DNA of 64,000 nt, taken from Aralia elata. Lineage: Eukaryota > Streptophyta > Magnoliopsida > Apiales > Araliaceae. The translations under genes were made by a program, and so were the position numbers. Position 1 is the stretch's first letter, and every line of letters starts with the position of its first letter. The notes under the pieces are model-generated. The model was not told where the DNA came from. It worked only from the letters and a program-made list of their open reading frames with translations, and made no database searches. The stretch is taken from contig CM068379.1 in assembly GCA_034770075.1 (NCBI GenBank), positions 24,613,506 to 24,677,505 on the forward strand. The letters run 5' to 3'. This document shows, in pieces, positions 47,601-58,987 of the stretch.

Positions 47601-47615
47601 TTCTCAGTCGTTACA
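44611..47615 (-). mobile_element. Solo LTR T2 (family T)
   Basis: 3005 bp. On the minus strand it runs TGTAACGACTG...GGGGTGTCACA, flanked by CCCTC (44606-44610, 47616-47620). Removing it with one duplication restores gag reading (RMTEG to TTVKTH). It holds the possible terminal exon (44839-44891) and a hairpin around GCAGGG/CCCTGC (46010-46060). Pyrimidine-rich frames at 46702-47150 are low-complexity. Confidence 0.93.
44839..44891 (-). other. Possible LTR-borne terminal exon, T2
   Basis: On the minus strand TTGCTCACTCTTGC, then CCTATTGCAG, then a short frame ending SSKVDKGKGKLKE and TAG. Same phase as T1 and T3. Confidence 0.5.
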
Positions 47616-47992
47616 CCCTCGGTCATACGAGATCGGAAGAGCTCCTTAGATATCTGATATCTAGCAGTCCTATTTTGCTCACCATACAACTCTTTGAGGT
47701 ACAACAATATAGTAGGAGCATCCATAGTTTCATGCTGACGTTGAAGCTCGTTACTCATGGATGCGAGCATGATGCATTGAGCCAGGATTGCATCATCTTG
47801 CCACTTTCTGAAAGTAGCAATCTCTTCCTCAGAGGCTGTTTCTGCAACATTTGCAGGGACTGGCGAATTTAGGACATAAAAAATCTTTTCAGTAGTGAGA
47901 ACAATTCTCAGATTCCTTAACCAATCCGTGTAATTCGGTCCGGTCAGTTTGTCAGCATCAAGTATGCTATGCAGTGATAGTGAGTTTGACAT
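47616..47992 (-). pseudogene. Copia-2 gag N-terminal part
   Basis: Start ATG at 47992-47990 (MSNSLSLHSILDADKL), then NYTDWLRNLRIVL, NELQRQHETMDA and KELFRSRMTEG, a UBN2/gag-type domain. T2 interrupts it. An upstream in-frame extension to 48031 is less likely because the ATG at 47992 gives the family-typical N-terminus. Confidence 0.92.
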
Positions 47993-49566
47993 TTTTAAAT
48001 TCTGCATGTGAAATAGACAACATTTTAGCATACATTCATTTAATTAATTACCAAAATAAATTAGGTCTTTATTTTAAATTGGTATCTCTCACTTTTTCAT
48101 CAAACTATATTACCCTCATTATATAGTTCGACAATTCTAATTAAAGATTTGCTAGTGAGACTGAGGATCCCATTTCAAATGTATATAGTCTTATGGTGAC
48201 ACAACAAACGATATATAAATAAATAGGTAGACAACTATTGTCAATTATATCACTATGTAACTCCTTGTATTTTGCCTCTTAGATTATTTTGATCAAATGG
48301 TAACACATCCGAATCAAAATTATCCAAGTTAAGTCCATCCTAGCACTTCCATATATGTGACGAGAAAAATACAGTCCTTGCGGTGACACAACAAAATAGT
48401 AATGTTTAATTCCTTAATAAGCATCAAATGTGATAAGTCAACATCTTAAATATTTAATACTTGCCTTGTGGTGACACAATAAACTCATATTAAACATTTA
48501 ATACTCTATTGCTTTACCATACTAGAAGGCGGCGTTCGATATTCCGAATATCTTTGAACGCTTAGGACTTAATATTATTTCTTTGAGGGGTTTATTATTA
48601 TTAGTCTCATCTTGTTAAGTGCGCATGCACATATAGAATACTATATTCTACCCGGATTGATTATGATTTTTATTCTAGTTTGGTTCACTAGAGCCACCAA
48701 GTGAACCAAAAGTTCAAACCTATGGTGCAAGAATTAAATTTAAATATAACTATTACATTTAAAACCCGGGCTCCATTATAAACGGGTCTTCATGCGCTCC
48801 TTGCTCCTTTGTCTCCAATTCTTCAGAATAATTCTAACTAATCCTATTACGTATACTATTTATAATAAATAGAAACCTTGATCAGCAGTCAAGGGGAAGT
48901 ACATAGGAGGGAGATAAAATTTACATTAAGAAAATTAGAGAAGACGAGGTACGCAGACCCCATTTATAAAAACCCATTCATTCAAGTATCCTCTAAAATA
49001 ATTCCAATCACACATTGGTCAATAGTCCATAATCAATCCCTATTTATTATCATACATATCTCCATATGCATCAATAAATATCATTCATCTCATGAATAAT
49101 AAAACCATTCCATATATGCATTGATATCAATTAATGGGCAAAAGTTTTGCTAATGTTTAGTTTTTGAAACAAAATAAACTCTTTTATTTTAATAAAAAAA
49201 CCAAATCCAAATTAAACTCCTTTAATTTTAGCAATCTGGAATCATATTTCAGATAAAATAAACATCTTTATTTTAAACTTTTATCAATTAAATAAACCAT
49301 TTATGTTAATTGAGAAAAATAAAAAAATTTCAAACTCTGCATACCGGCACGACCGAGCTCCAAATTGAACTAGGAGTGGCGCGGCCGCGCTGCATCCCTA
49401 GAAACGTTTTCTGGGTTCAGGCGCGGCCGCGCTCCAGAATGAACTGGAAGCAGCGCGGCCGCGCCGCGATGCAGATTCAGAAAAAAAATTTCTGCCCAAA
49501 ATCCGATCGTATCGCATATCAATTCATACATGGAATCATCAAAATCAATAATTAACACAAGGATTA
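47993..49566 (-). other. Copia-2 untranslated leader
   Basis: AT-rich non-coding DNA between PBS and gag, about 1.6 kb, with a GC-rich palindrome array at 49379-49464. Short frames here lack domains. Confidence 0.75.
49379..49464. repeat. Three GCGCGGCCGCGC palindromes
   Basis: Exact 12-bp palindromes at 49379-49390, 49421-49432 and 49453-49464, each including a NotI site, in otherwise AT-rich leader about 120-190 bases downstream of the PBS on the RNA. Confidence 0.95.
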
Positions 49567-49579
49567 GGCTCTGATACCA
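49567..49579 (-). other. Copia-2 primer-binding site
   Basis: The minus strand reads TGGTATCAGAGCC next to the 5' LTR, the usual initiator-methionine tRNA site. Confidence 0.9.
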
Positions 49580-49580
49580 C

Positions 49581-51206
49581 TGTTAGGTTTGTATATAACG
49601 CAAGCATGCAATCAAATTACATAAATAGGGCGAAAGCGTGATAAAACGGATTTTAAAATTTTTCATACAAGCCATCACCATGATCTTTCCTTGTGTTCAA
49701 TTATCAATTAACGAAAGAGATAGAGATAGAGAAGTATACTTTCGTGAATCAAAGCTTCCTCGGGTACAAGTTCACCTCCAATTCCTTCGCGTTCTCCTTG
49801 AATTCCACCGACTAAATTCCTTCGCTTGATCAACGTTAGCCACCCAAGTGTTTGGCCTCTAGAGGTAATCCACCAAGGAAGAATAGTTGTTCAAGAAGAT
49901 GGGTATTGCCAAAACCTTAGTTTCTATCTTTATAGAAATTGCAAGTACTCTCCACAATTTAATGCAAGAGTGTGTAGCCCTAATTTATGATAAGAGTCCT
50001 CTTATTTATAGATGTAGGAAAACCATTCCCTAAACTATTTAGGATCAGGGTTTCTATTATAATTGAACTCCTTTAATTAATTATGCTCCTAATCCAATTA
50101 GGAATTCATGAGAGAGTACTTCTATTAATTAATTCTCAATCCCTATTAGGAATTAAATAATAGTAATAGCAATAATAATAATAAGACTCCTCTTATTAAT
50201 TTATATTTAATATTTCCAAAATATTAAATAATAAATATTAAGCTATTTAATTTATTCTATCTCCACAGACTAAATGAAATACACTTAACTTATTATCATA
50301 ATTATGCCATTTACTTTTTAAATAAATATTTTTCTTTTGCAGTGTGACCCTTTAGGTTCTCCATATTAAACCGGTTGTGAATAAATCAATTAGAACAATT
50401 CTAATTATATTAAATATAAGACATGGAATTTTTGTCAAATCTTATTTTATTTAATTATATGTATTTCAATTCTCAAATGTACAACTCTAATTAATGCAAA
50501 TTAGAAACTCCTTCTAAATTCATTCTGCATTGGCCAAGGACTACTGAGTTGTCATTTATCGAATCACATAGGACATTCACATCTTTTACTAGACGTAGTA
50601 GATTCTTTGTTGATCATTCACCTATCTCTATGTACAACTATACCCAATCATACCCTTTGTTATACCCTAAATATGGGACATGTCAAAGTATAACTCATCA
50701 TACACAAGATACTATGATGATCTCAAGTCCAAGGATCACTTGTACTACTATCACTAGAGGAATTTCTATTGACAGACGAGTAAAACTCCATTAAGTATTC
50801 CTTAGTGAGCCACGTTCAATGTACTTATTCTCCAATAAGCACCTACATACTTACTTTAGTGTCTCCACACAAATGATTATGAGATCAATCATCCTCTTCC
50901 TAAGAGCAAGCAACGTATGTACTAATCTATCCGGATTCACTAATACCCTTTTTAGTAATCCAACGATTAGAAACGATTTTAGTTTGTGAGCTATCTAGAA
51001 TTTAGATCTCATTAGCATGATCACCATCATGATTCTAAAAGTATTGCTCAAAACTATTGGTTTATCACATTTAATATAACAACACTATGTAAATAATGTA
51101 AAATGCCTTTTAAGAAAATCAATTCTTTTATTAATAAATGAATAAGATTACAAAGTATATGCTACATCATATCAAATATGATTGGCTTGTGTGCATACTA
51201 CTTTCA
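49581..51206 (-). repeat. Copia-2 5' LTR (1626 bp)
   Basis: Minus strand TGAAAGTAGTATGC...CAAACCTAACA. The right boundary at 51206 is where coding sequence of another element starts. It matches 15978-17092 except for about 190 bp. Confidence 0.92.
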
Positions 51207-51488
51207 TCAGCTGAGGTGGAGAAACTAAAGAGTGATTTGAGAGAAAAGTCCGCAAAGTGCGCTAGAGCCGAGAACGCGTGGATGAAGGTTGCTGATCAGT
51301 CGAAGAAAGCCAAGATAGAGGAGATGGAGCATGTTTTCCACACAACGATGGATAGGGCACAGGATCGAGTTTTCCACTATCCAGTTCAGTTCGAGGATTT
51401 ACCGTGGTACATGATGGATCGCAGGACGATGATTCGTATCATGGAGCAAGAGCATAAAGAAGCTGTGCAACGTGGAATGTCTTTATAG
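51207..51488 (+). pseudogene. Truncated coiled-coil frame upstream of Gypsy gag
   Basis: From the Copia-2 boundary an open frame of about 93 residues runs AEVEKLKSDLREKS ... AENAWMKVADQ ... VFHYPVQFEDLPWYMMD ... EQEHKEAVQRGMSL. It is highly charged with heptad-like spacing, probably a coiled coil. Its 5' end is lost. It precedes the Gypsy gag on the same strand and may be a small extra ORF of that element. I do not recognise its function. Confidence 0.5.
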
Positions 51489-51783
51489 GTCACGAATAGC
51501 AGTAATAATAAGTTATTTACTAAGAGAGTTAATTTGATGTAAATCTCAAATGAGATAAATAGTGGGATATGATGATGTAATCCTGGCATTTTATGATTTC
51601 AGGATAGATGATGTAAATAACTATGATGCTATCTATGTTATGTTTTGAATCAGTAAATGATTAAAATATGAAAGTTTGTCAGATGTGCTATGTGCTACAT
51701 ATTGTTTATAAATGTTTAAGTTAAGACTTAAATGTTTAAGTAATTGAGCAATAATCTAATAGTGCGAATTCTTAACAGTAAGA
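51489..51783 (+). other. Spacer before Gypsy gag
   Basis: AT-rich, no gene or clear signal seen. Confidence 0.5.
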
Positions 51784-52478
51784 TGTCGCCAAAAAGGAGA
51801 CAAACACGTCAGCAGACCCCTGAGGGATCCACAAATAACAACAATGAAACCAACGCTAATCCAATACAGCAGTTGGTGAATTTGCTAACGGGAGCATTTG
51901 TGAATCAACCCCAGGCTCAGGCCACGACTTTCAAAGACTTCAAGGTTGTTGGACCCCCAAAATTTCAAGGGTCTATAAATCCGATCGAAGCTCAAACTTA
52001 GATTATAGAAATGGAGAAGGTGTTTGACGTCGCTAGGGTTAGCGAGGACCAAAAAACTGCTTTTGCAAGATTTATGCTCAAATCAGAAGCTAGTTAATGG
52101 TGGCAAGCTAACAAAGCTCGAGGTGGTCAAGGGGTAATTCTGTGGGACAGATTTAAAGAGATGTTTTTCGAAACATATTTTTTGCCAAGTTCGCAGAATC
52201 AAATCGAGGTTCAGTTTCTGGAGCTCAAGTAGGGAACGATGACGGTGCCTGAATACGCCGCGAAATTTAATGAGTTGGCGAGGTTTGCGCCGTATCAAGT
52301 CAATACCGATGAGAGGAAGGCGAGGAGGTTCGAGCAGGGACTAAATCCCTGGTTATATAGCCGAGTCTCTATGTTCCAACTTAACTCATTTGCAGCCGTG
52401 CTGGAAAAGGCGATCATCGCAGAGGGAGGAAGTGATGCTCTTAATAAATACAAATAGGAGCAGAAGGGTAAAAAGGGT
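51784..52478 (+). pseudogene. Chromovirus-like Gypsy gag, decayed and truncated
   Basis: ATG at 51784 (MSPKRRQTRQQT). A typical Gypsy gag domain follows: FKVVGPPKFQGS, EMEKVFDVA, FMLKSEAS ... WWQ, LWDRFKEMFFETYF, MTVPEYAAKFNELARF and ERKARRFEQGL. Four in-frame stops (near 52000, 52096, 52232 and 52455) replace residues usually W, Q or similar. It is cut at 52479 by the third Ogre-like element, before any zinc knuckle. This is the oldest layer of the right half. Confidence 0.85.
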
Positions 52479-54567
52479 TGTAGACACCCAAATTTTGCGT
52501 TCCCTATACTAACCGTGACAGGAGGGCAAAATCGTCAATTAAACCGGCTTGCGGGAGCGAAGGAATGGGCACAAGTGCGAACGCTCAACACCACCGCGAT
52601 GATTGGCGACCAAAGCTGACGTGACAATAAGGCCGTCCGAAACGAGCATTCCCGAATGAGGTGGCACGTCTCTCGGAAATTCCCGGACTGCAAAATACAA
52701 GCCTGGCAGCAAAAACCGACGTTACGACACGAAAGTCGAGGCGTGGCACGAAAATCGAGAAAGTCAAACCGTCCAGCCGCGGATTGATCTGCGGCCAATA
52801 AGTGCGCCTTTTGAAAACACGGAACTCGAAACCAGGTGAGTGGAAGGCAGGCGGCCAGCCAGCCGCCGATTGATCTGCGGCCAGCCGCAGATCAATCTGC
52901 GGCTAGCTTTGGCCAGCCTATTTCAGCTCATTCCCTCTTCAGCATACAGAGAGTTCAGCAGATTGAAAGGAGAGAAAATTCAGCAGTAGCAGTAGCACGG
53001 AAATAGAGGGGAAAATAGCAAATTTTGCAACCAAATAGGAAGAAAAGAGAGAAAAAAAGAGAGGATTTATACTCTTTTGATTTTGATTGTATCAAATATA
53101 CTTCTTATCCTATTCAAATACACAAGTTTACATCCATTTGAGATCATTTGCAAGGTGAAAATTCCCTTTGTTATAACAATTTATATCATGTTATTTGGTT
53201 AAATTAAATGTAATTTTCATGAATATTGTTGAGCTATCATGGATTAGGGATTATTAGTGAGGGTTCCATCGGAACAAAATTCTTCCTAATAACCCGAGGA
53301 TATCCAATTGGTGAAATTTCTAGCTTGTTTAGGGTGATGTATCGGGCGTAAATTATTTAGATTATCATTTTCGGATATCATGGTGTATTAGATAAATCCG
53401 GGTTGGTTAGTTCTGTAGTATTCATTTTGTGGGCATGTAGCAATCTCCGGTGTGACCCTAGGAACGCGACCCCGTGGTCCAAATTCGATGATGGACGTTT
53501 TGATGTATGTAATAGATTTAAGGTGCTCGTTTTTGTAACATGTAATCGTCGGGCCTTAAAACGACGCTAAGGCGAGAATCGGGTTTAAGGCCCCGTAGTA
53601 GTGAAATATGTGATTGTTGGCGTTCGGGGATATTTTGTTGGCTTACATGCCCGTGAATAGCCCCCTACGTGTTTTTGATATTTAATTTGATTTGTAACAC
53701 CAAACAAAAGATTTCAAAGCCAAAACAATAAAGATTTTTCTAAAATCAATCAAAGTAGGATATTAGCATCACGAGGCTAAGAATTGGAAATGCTAATGAA
53801 AGTCGATTCCTATTTTACGAGGAAGCTAAAGAGAAGTTGTTTCCAAATGTCATGAAAAATGGTTTTATAAAAAGAAATAACCATTTTATTAAACCTTGAT
53901 ACATAGGGCGAAAGAGATCCTAGAAATTGCCCATCATTTATGAAAGCAACGTATAAATCTCGATTCCTATTTTGGCTAAGGTTTAACAAATTCATGTTTT
54001 GTCAAAACAACACTTAATGAAAAATCTCATAGCTTTTGCTAATTAAAATCAAACCTTTCTCATAAAGAAATGAAGCTTCCTCGAATAGGCCAAAAGACAT
54101 TCTAAAGCACTCTCAAAATAAAACACGTTTCTTTCATAAAACACCAAAAAGAATTCCTTTTTATACAAAACTCACCACAACAATTCATTAGGCACACACA
54201 CACGCACACATACACATTTCATGAATTAAAGGACAGGAAAGTATCAAGATTGCGGTAACCGTGTTTCACGGAAGTCGGGGGGTGCCTAACACCTTCCCCC
54301 CGCTTAAGCAAGCCCCCGAACTCTATGAATCTCGATTCGCAGACCAATTAATTCGGAGTCACATATGAGCCAGCGATTTATAAGAAAACGAAAACTCGGA
54401 TGAGTTGGTACATCCATTTCAAATATACCAACTGGCGACTCTGGTTAATTGGCTCATCATAAAAAAACGATCTTTCAAAACCCCGTCGACATTAATGCCG
54501 ACCTTTTCCAAAAAATCATTCAATCAAAAGGCAAAAAATCGGAAAGGGCGAGAAACCGGCGTCGACA
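52479..54567 (+). repeat. Third Ogre-like 5' LTR (2089 bp)
   Basis: TGTAGACACCCAAATTTTGCG...GGCGTCGACA. Palindromes of the type CCGCAGATCAATCTGCGG occur near 52775-52905. Homologous to LTR1-3 along its length. Confidence 0.93.
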
Positions 54568-54569
54568 AC

Positions 54570-54587
54570 TGGCGACTCTGCTAGGGA
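54570..54587 (+). other. Third Ogre-like primer-binding site
   Basis: TGGCGACTCTGCTAGGGA, one change from the unit 1 site. Confidence 0.75.
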
Positions 54588-55093
54588 CCATTAGAGGGCT
54601 TAAGCCGCTTTTGAATCTTGATGCTATCCTATCCTTTAAAATTCATAAATGTGCATGAACGTGCGATTTTTGTTTATCTATTGTTGTGTGAATGTGTGTT
54701 TTGTCCAATAAATGAATGATTGATTGAATGGAATGGCTTTACTTTAAAGTAATCATTTGCATACGGTGAGGACGATGAATGTGAATGTATGTTGAGAGTG
54801 TACCTCCTCCTGAGGCTAACCTGTCGGTTGCTTATTACTGGACTAGAAGGGGCTGCTCCCCGGAGATGGCTCAGGAAACGCACCACCCAAATCCGCTCCA
54901 ATCGAAAGGACTCAGACGAGTAGATTGCGAAGATTTGGGGACCTTCATGCCGAAAAGCCCGTGAGAGTAACCCTAGGATAGGTCAGCCTCAGATTAACCC
55001 AACGCAGGAAAAGTCTCTTCATGCCCTTTTACATTCACGCGTATAAATGTCATGATCTCATTCATATATACCTCCCTTTCTGTCAAGAGAAAT

Positions 55094-55196
55094 TACTAAC
55101 CTCTATGTTTTGTAGGGAACAGCTGAGGAAGCATAATAAAGTCATGTTTGGCATTTGTTTTTGCATTAAAAGGACTACTAACTTTCTGTTTTACAG
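55094..55196 (+). promoter_or_regulatory. Candidate leader splice acceptors, third element
   Basis: TACTAAC...TTTTGTAG (55094-55115) and TACTAAC...TTTTACAG (55176-55196). TACTAAC and terminal AG are kept although the bases around them changed. Confidence 0.45.
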
Positions 55197-55350
55197 GGAA
55201 AGATTAAAAAACCCAAAACACAAAAGTTACAGCTTTAGCATGCATCCATATCCTTTCATTTCCCAGGACTAAACTTCGAACCCTTGTTTCTGTAGGATTG
55301 CTCCTCAAACACGTTCGCAATCTAGAAGGGCTCAAAACTCTACATCCGAA

Positions 55351-56906
55351 ATGGCTGATCTTCCACCTACTAATCCTGGTTCCATATCTAGGGAGGAATT
55401 TGATGACTTTAAAAGGCAGATGTTAGAAATGGCCATGATGCTAAAGGAACAATTGTTGCCTAGACAGGATCCACCTAGAGAGGATCCACCCCAACCTAAG
55501 GGCGAGCCAGTAGTCCCAAAGGCCATTTCAGTACCTAACAAGACAGTGATTACTATCCCGGAGGAGGGAGATGCGGATGACTTACGAAAGAAAATGAAAC
55601 AAATGAAGGAAACTATCCAATCTATAAAGGGCATAGGGTCCCTAGGCAGGGTGAATTACTCAGATCTTTGTGTCTTCCCCGGAACCAGATATCCGGAGAA
55701 ATTTAAAATCCCCGAATTTGAGAAATACAATGGAAAGGGGGATCCTTATACCCATCTGAAAATCTACATTGGGGAGTTGGGATCTTATGCGGAAGACGAG
55801 GGTCTAAGAATGCAACTTTTTCAAAAGAGTTTGACGGGAGAGGCGAGAATCTGGTATGCCCGTCTTGATAATGCCTGGATCCACAATTGGGAGGAGTTGG
55901 CCCACCCCTTCTTAACACAGTATAGCTTCCAAGCACAAATGGTCACTGATAGATACCAAATGACAAAAGTTAAGAAGCAACCCAGGGAATCCTTCAGGGA
56001 TTATGCACAACGATGGAGGGGTATGGCCGCACAGGTGAACCCTCCGATGAGCGAATCGGAGATGGTGATGACCTTCGTAGATATTCAAGAGGCTCCTTAT
56101 TATGAGCGGGTCATATCAGGGATTGGAAGACACTTTGCTGAGATGATTAAACACGGAGAAATGGTGGATATGGGTCTGAAGTCTGGTAAGATTCGGGATT
56201 TCACGGCTTTGGAAACGGCTGCAGAACAAATACAGAGTGGAAATTATGGCAGCACTTCCCGTAGGGTGCAAAAGAAGAAGGAGGAGGATGTTTCCCTCAT
56301 CCTTCAAGGGTCATCTAGAAAGGCAGAAAACCATCTTCCAGTACAGGTGCAGAGAGTAGGGCCATCCCGACAGCCTAACTTCACTGATCAGAGGACGGAA
56401 GGGCGAAGGAGATTCGAGGCCTCACAAAATCGAGTATTCACCCCACTCGGGGAGCCTCTTGAACGAATTTTAGCGGTATTGATAGCCCAAAAGAAGATAG
56501 TTGATTTGGCACCCCCAAGTGACCCGAAGGGAAGAAGGTTTGACCCAAGCAAACGATGCGCGTACCACTCAGGTTCCCCTGGCCATGATATGCAGGAATG
56601 TTGGACGTTGAAGCACAGAATTCAGAACTTGATTGATAGTGGGGAAATTGTGGTGGAACAGCCAGACTCCCCAAATGTTAAGGTCAATCCCCTGCCTAGA
56701 CATGATGGAGGGGGGGTCAATGTGGCAGAGGCCAGTGAAGCCGAGGGGCCGTCAAGGCTGAATTATGTGAAGAAAATTGATGAAATGATCAACATGATAA
56801 GTAATCACGGGAGTGCACGGGGAGCGCCCATTAGGTTGGTGGGTGTAAGTAGAAATACCACGGAGGGACCTATCAAGTTGGCGGCTCCGAAACCCCTCAT
56901 CCTTGC
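55351..56906 (+). CDS. Ogre/Tat-like gag, third element (518 aa kept)
   Basis: Same gag as 20320-21636 with clear divergence, uninterrupted up to the A2 boundary. It lacks the extra base found in the tandem units, so it reads on past the finger (CAYHSGSPGHDMQEC, about residues 403-417) into NVKVNPLPRHDGGGVN, the normal gag-to-pol linker. It is therefore the better guide to the autonomous ancestor. The last two codons before the stop at 56911-56913 come from the A2 LTR. Pol is not in the window. Confidence 0.87.
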
Positions 56907-58827
56907 TGATTAGCGTGTTTTATACACACAAATTGGGTACTTTTAGCCTTAATAATTTGTAAGTCTTTAGCTATTTCGTTTGGTTTTATATGTTTTCATC
57001 TTATTGTTGTGTAATGTAGTTTTGTATTACTTTTATATGTATTTATGTGCTTTTATGTGTTTTTACTTGGTTTTGTAGGAATTGAAATAAAGGCCCCTTG
57101 AGTCGTTGCGTTTTTGGCTCGAATTTGGCATTCCAGCTGTTTGTTTCTCAATTTGACCCATGATGCATTCCTAATCTCTCCAAACTCAAAGAACGAATGT
57201 TGTAGATTTTGATCTTAGCTTTCCAGAACAACCAGAATCATCCAATTTGAAGTTCGTATGAGAGAGTTATGGTCATTTTACCATCGGCTTTTGCATGAAT
57301 TTTACACAGCAGCTGCTTCCAGGCCATTTTGAGCCTTGCTCCGGCCATTATCTCGTTGAGCTCCAGTTATGGAAGTTGTAGAGCTACTTCTTATCTTTCC
57401 ATAGCCTACTTAATCGCCTTAATCCGAGTTCGGACGAAGAAGTTATGGCCATTTTACCAACAGACGTCGAAACTGATTCGGGCAGCAGAAGTGAGCTCGC
57501 CGGGGCGAGAATTTCATGCACTATTTCCCCGCCGGGGCGAGATCCTCGCCTAGGCGAGCCGCCGGGGCGAGAACCCCCTGGATGCACTTCGGATTTCGCG
57601 ATTTTTGGCCAATTTTTGATATCTAAGCTAGGGTTTTCATATACCCATCTGATATAACACAAAGGGGGCGGCTAGAACTCTATACTAACTCATTCTAACA
57701 CCATCTAACATCAAATCTAGAGAGAGGAAGCTACCAAATACATCAAATTAGAGGGCCAAAGTGCTAAAATCAAGCTATATCAAGCAAGGCCATGGAACTA
57801 AAAGATGAAGATTGCAAAACCATGGAAGGGGGAAAGTTAGAAATCATCATCCACCAAGCAAACAACATATGAATATCTTCAAATTGGGTTTTATCATCTC
57901 TACTTTCCCTTTGATTTTGTATTTCAACATGATGTATAAATTGAATATGATGTTATTTGTAGTTATCATGAACTAGAACTAATTTTCTAAGATTTCAATG
58001 GAACCCAATATGTAGTTTGAATTGAATGCTCTCTCTTGGATATTGGTTATTCATTTGTGAATTGGGTATCATAATTTATGCTTTATGGATTAATTGCCTA
58101 GCTAGTAATTACCTTGGGAACTTATATGGAATTGAGAGAGGAAGTATAGGTTGAGACCTTGTCATGATATCATGTGAAAATTAGATATTCCTATGGGTAA
58201 TTTATGAAATTAAGTGACGCGTATTTTATTTATTACCCTCATGAATGGATAATTTGATTGTATTTAGGATAGACATATACCTAAATACCACATGTATCCA
58301 TTTGAGAATCATGCTTAATGATTTCTATTGCGAAAGTTGATAATTGATAGGGTGATTAATGAGATTTGGTGACACGTGTCTTGTTGATTATTCTTGATAT
58401 TGGATTCTTGCTAGTGTGTAGAATAGAGATATTTATACACCGCATTGGGAAATACGTATTTGACCATCGAGAGAGGCTTGTATATACTTGTAAATTCTCG
58501 GATAACAATCCTTGTGATTTAACTAGTTGAAAAGAGAGAGTTAGGATATTCAAGTGAAGTGTTGGGAGAAATTGCAATCTTAGACTTGTTAATATTTGAT
58601 TTCATTATCTTAATGCTTTCCATAGTTGTTTAATTATTTGTTATCTTCATTAATACAAAACAACAAAAACAACTATCATTTGTTTGAATAAGATTGAGAT
58701 GATAAAAGGTTAGTACTTGGAAAACACTAGTAATAATTCCTCGTGGGATCGATACTTTACTTACTCTTTATTACTTGTTGACCGCGTATACTTGCGCGTA
58801 AATTGTTCATATACAAATCGGACAACA
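56907..58827 (+). repeat. A2 5' LTR (1921 bp)
   Basis: TGATTAGCGTG...GACAACA. The 3' LTR starts TGATGAGTGTG, so two of the few differences are at the terminus. It has two shared modules (57190-57284, 57369-57463) and a palindrome cluster (57496-57571). Confidence 0.94.
57496..57571. repeat. Palindrome cluster in A2 LTR
   Basis: CTCGCCGGGGCGAG (57496-57509), CGCCGGGGCGAG (57530-57541), CTCGCCTAGGCGAG (57545-57558) and CGCCGGGGCGAG (57560-57571). Same core as A1. Repeated in the 3' LTR near 61937-62012. Confidence 0.92.
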
Positions 58828-58833
58828 AGTTTT

Positions 58834-58851
58834 TGGCGCCGTTGCCGGGGA
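58834..58851 (+). other. A2 primer-binding site
   Basis: TGGCGCCGTTGCCGGGGA, identical to A1. Confidence 0.9.
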
Positions 58852-58987
58852 ATTGTTTTTCTAGTATTTTTTTCAATATTAGTCATAATCAAATTAGTCT
58901 TAGTTTAAACTTGTATATAAATTTGCTTTTAGTTTGTTTTATCATTTATTTTTCTATTTTAATGCTTTCTTCTTTGCAAGGTACACG

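Larger units (their letters stand above)
52479..56906 (+). mobile_element. Third Ogre/Tat-like element, cut by A2
   Basis: LTR (52479-54567), PBS, leader and gag of a plus-strand element related to, but diverged from, the tandem block. Everything 3' of gag lies beyond A2 and outside the window. It is inserted in the chromovirus-like gag. Confidence 0.9.

Noticed and set aside
51138..51488. 116-codon frame starting inside the Copia-2 LTR
   Set aside because: The first 23 codons are LTR sequence joined by insertion; only 51207-51488 is kept as a truncated frame.
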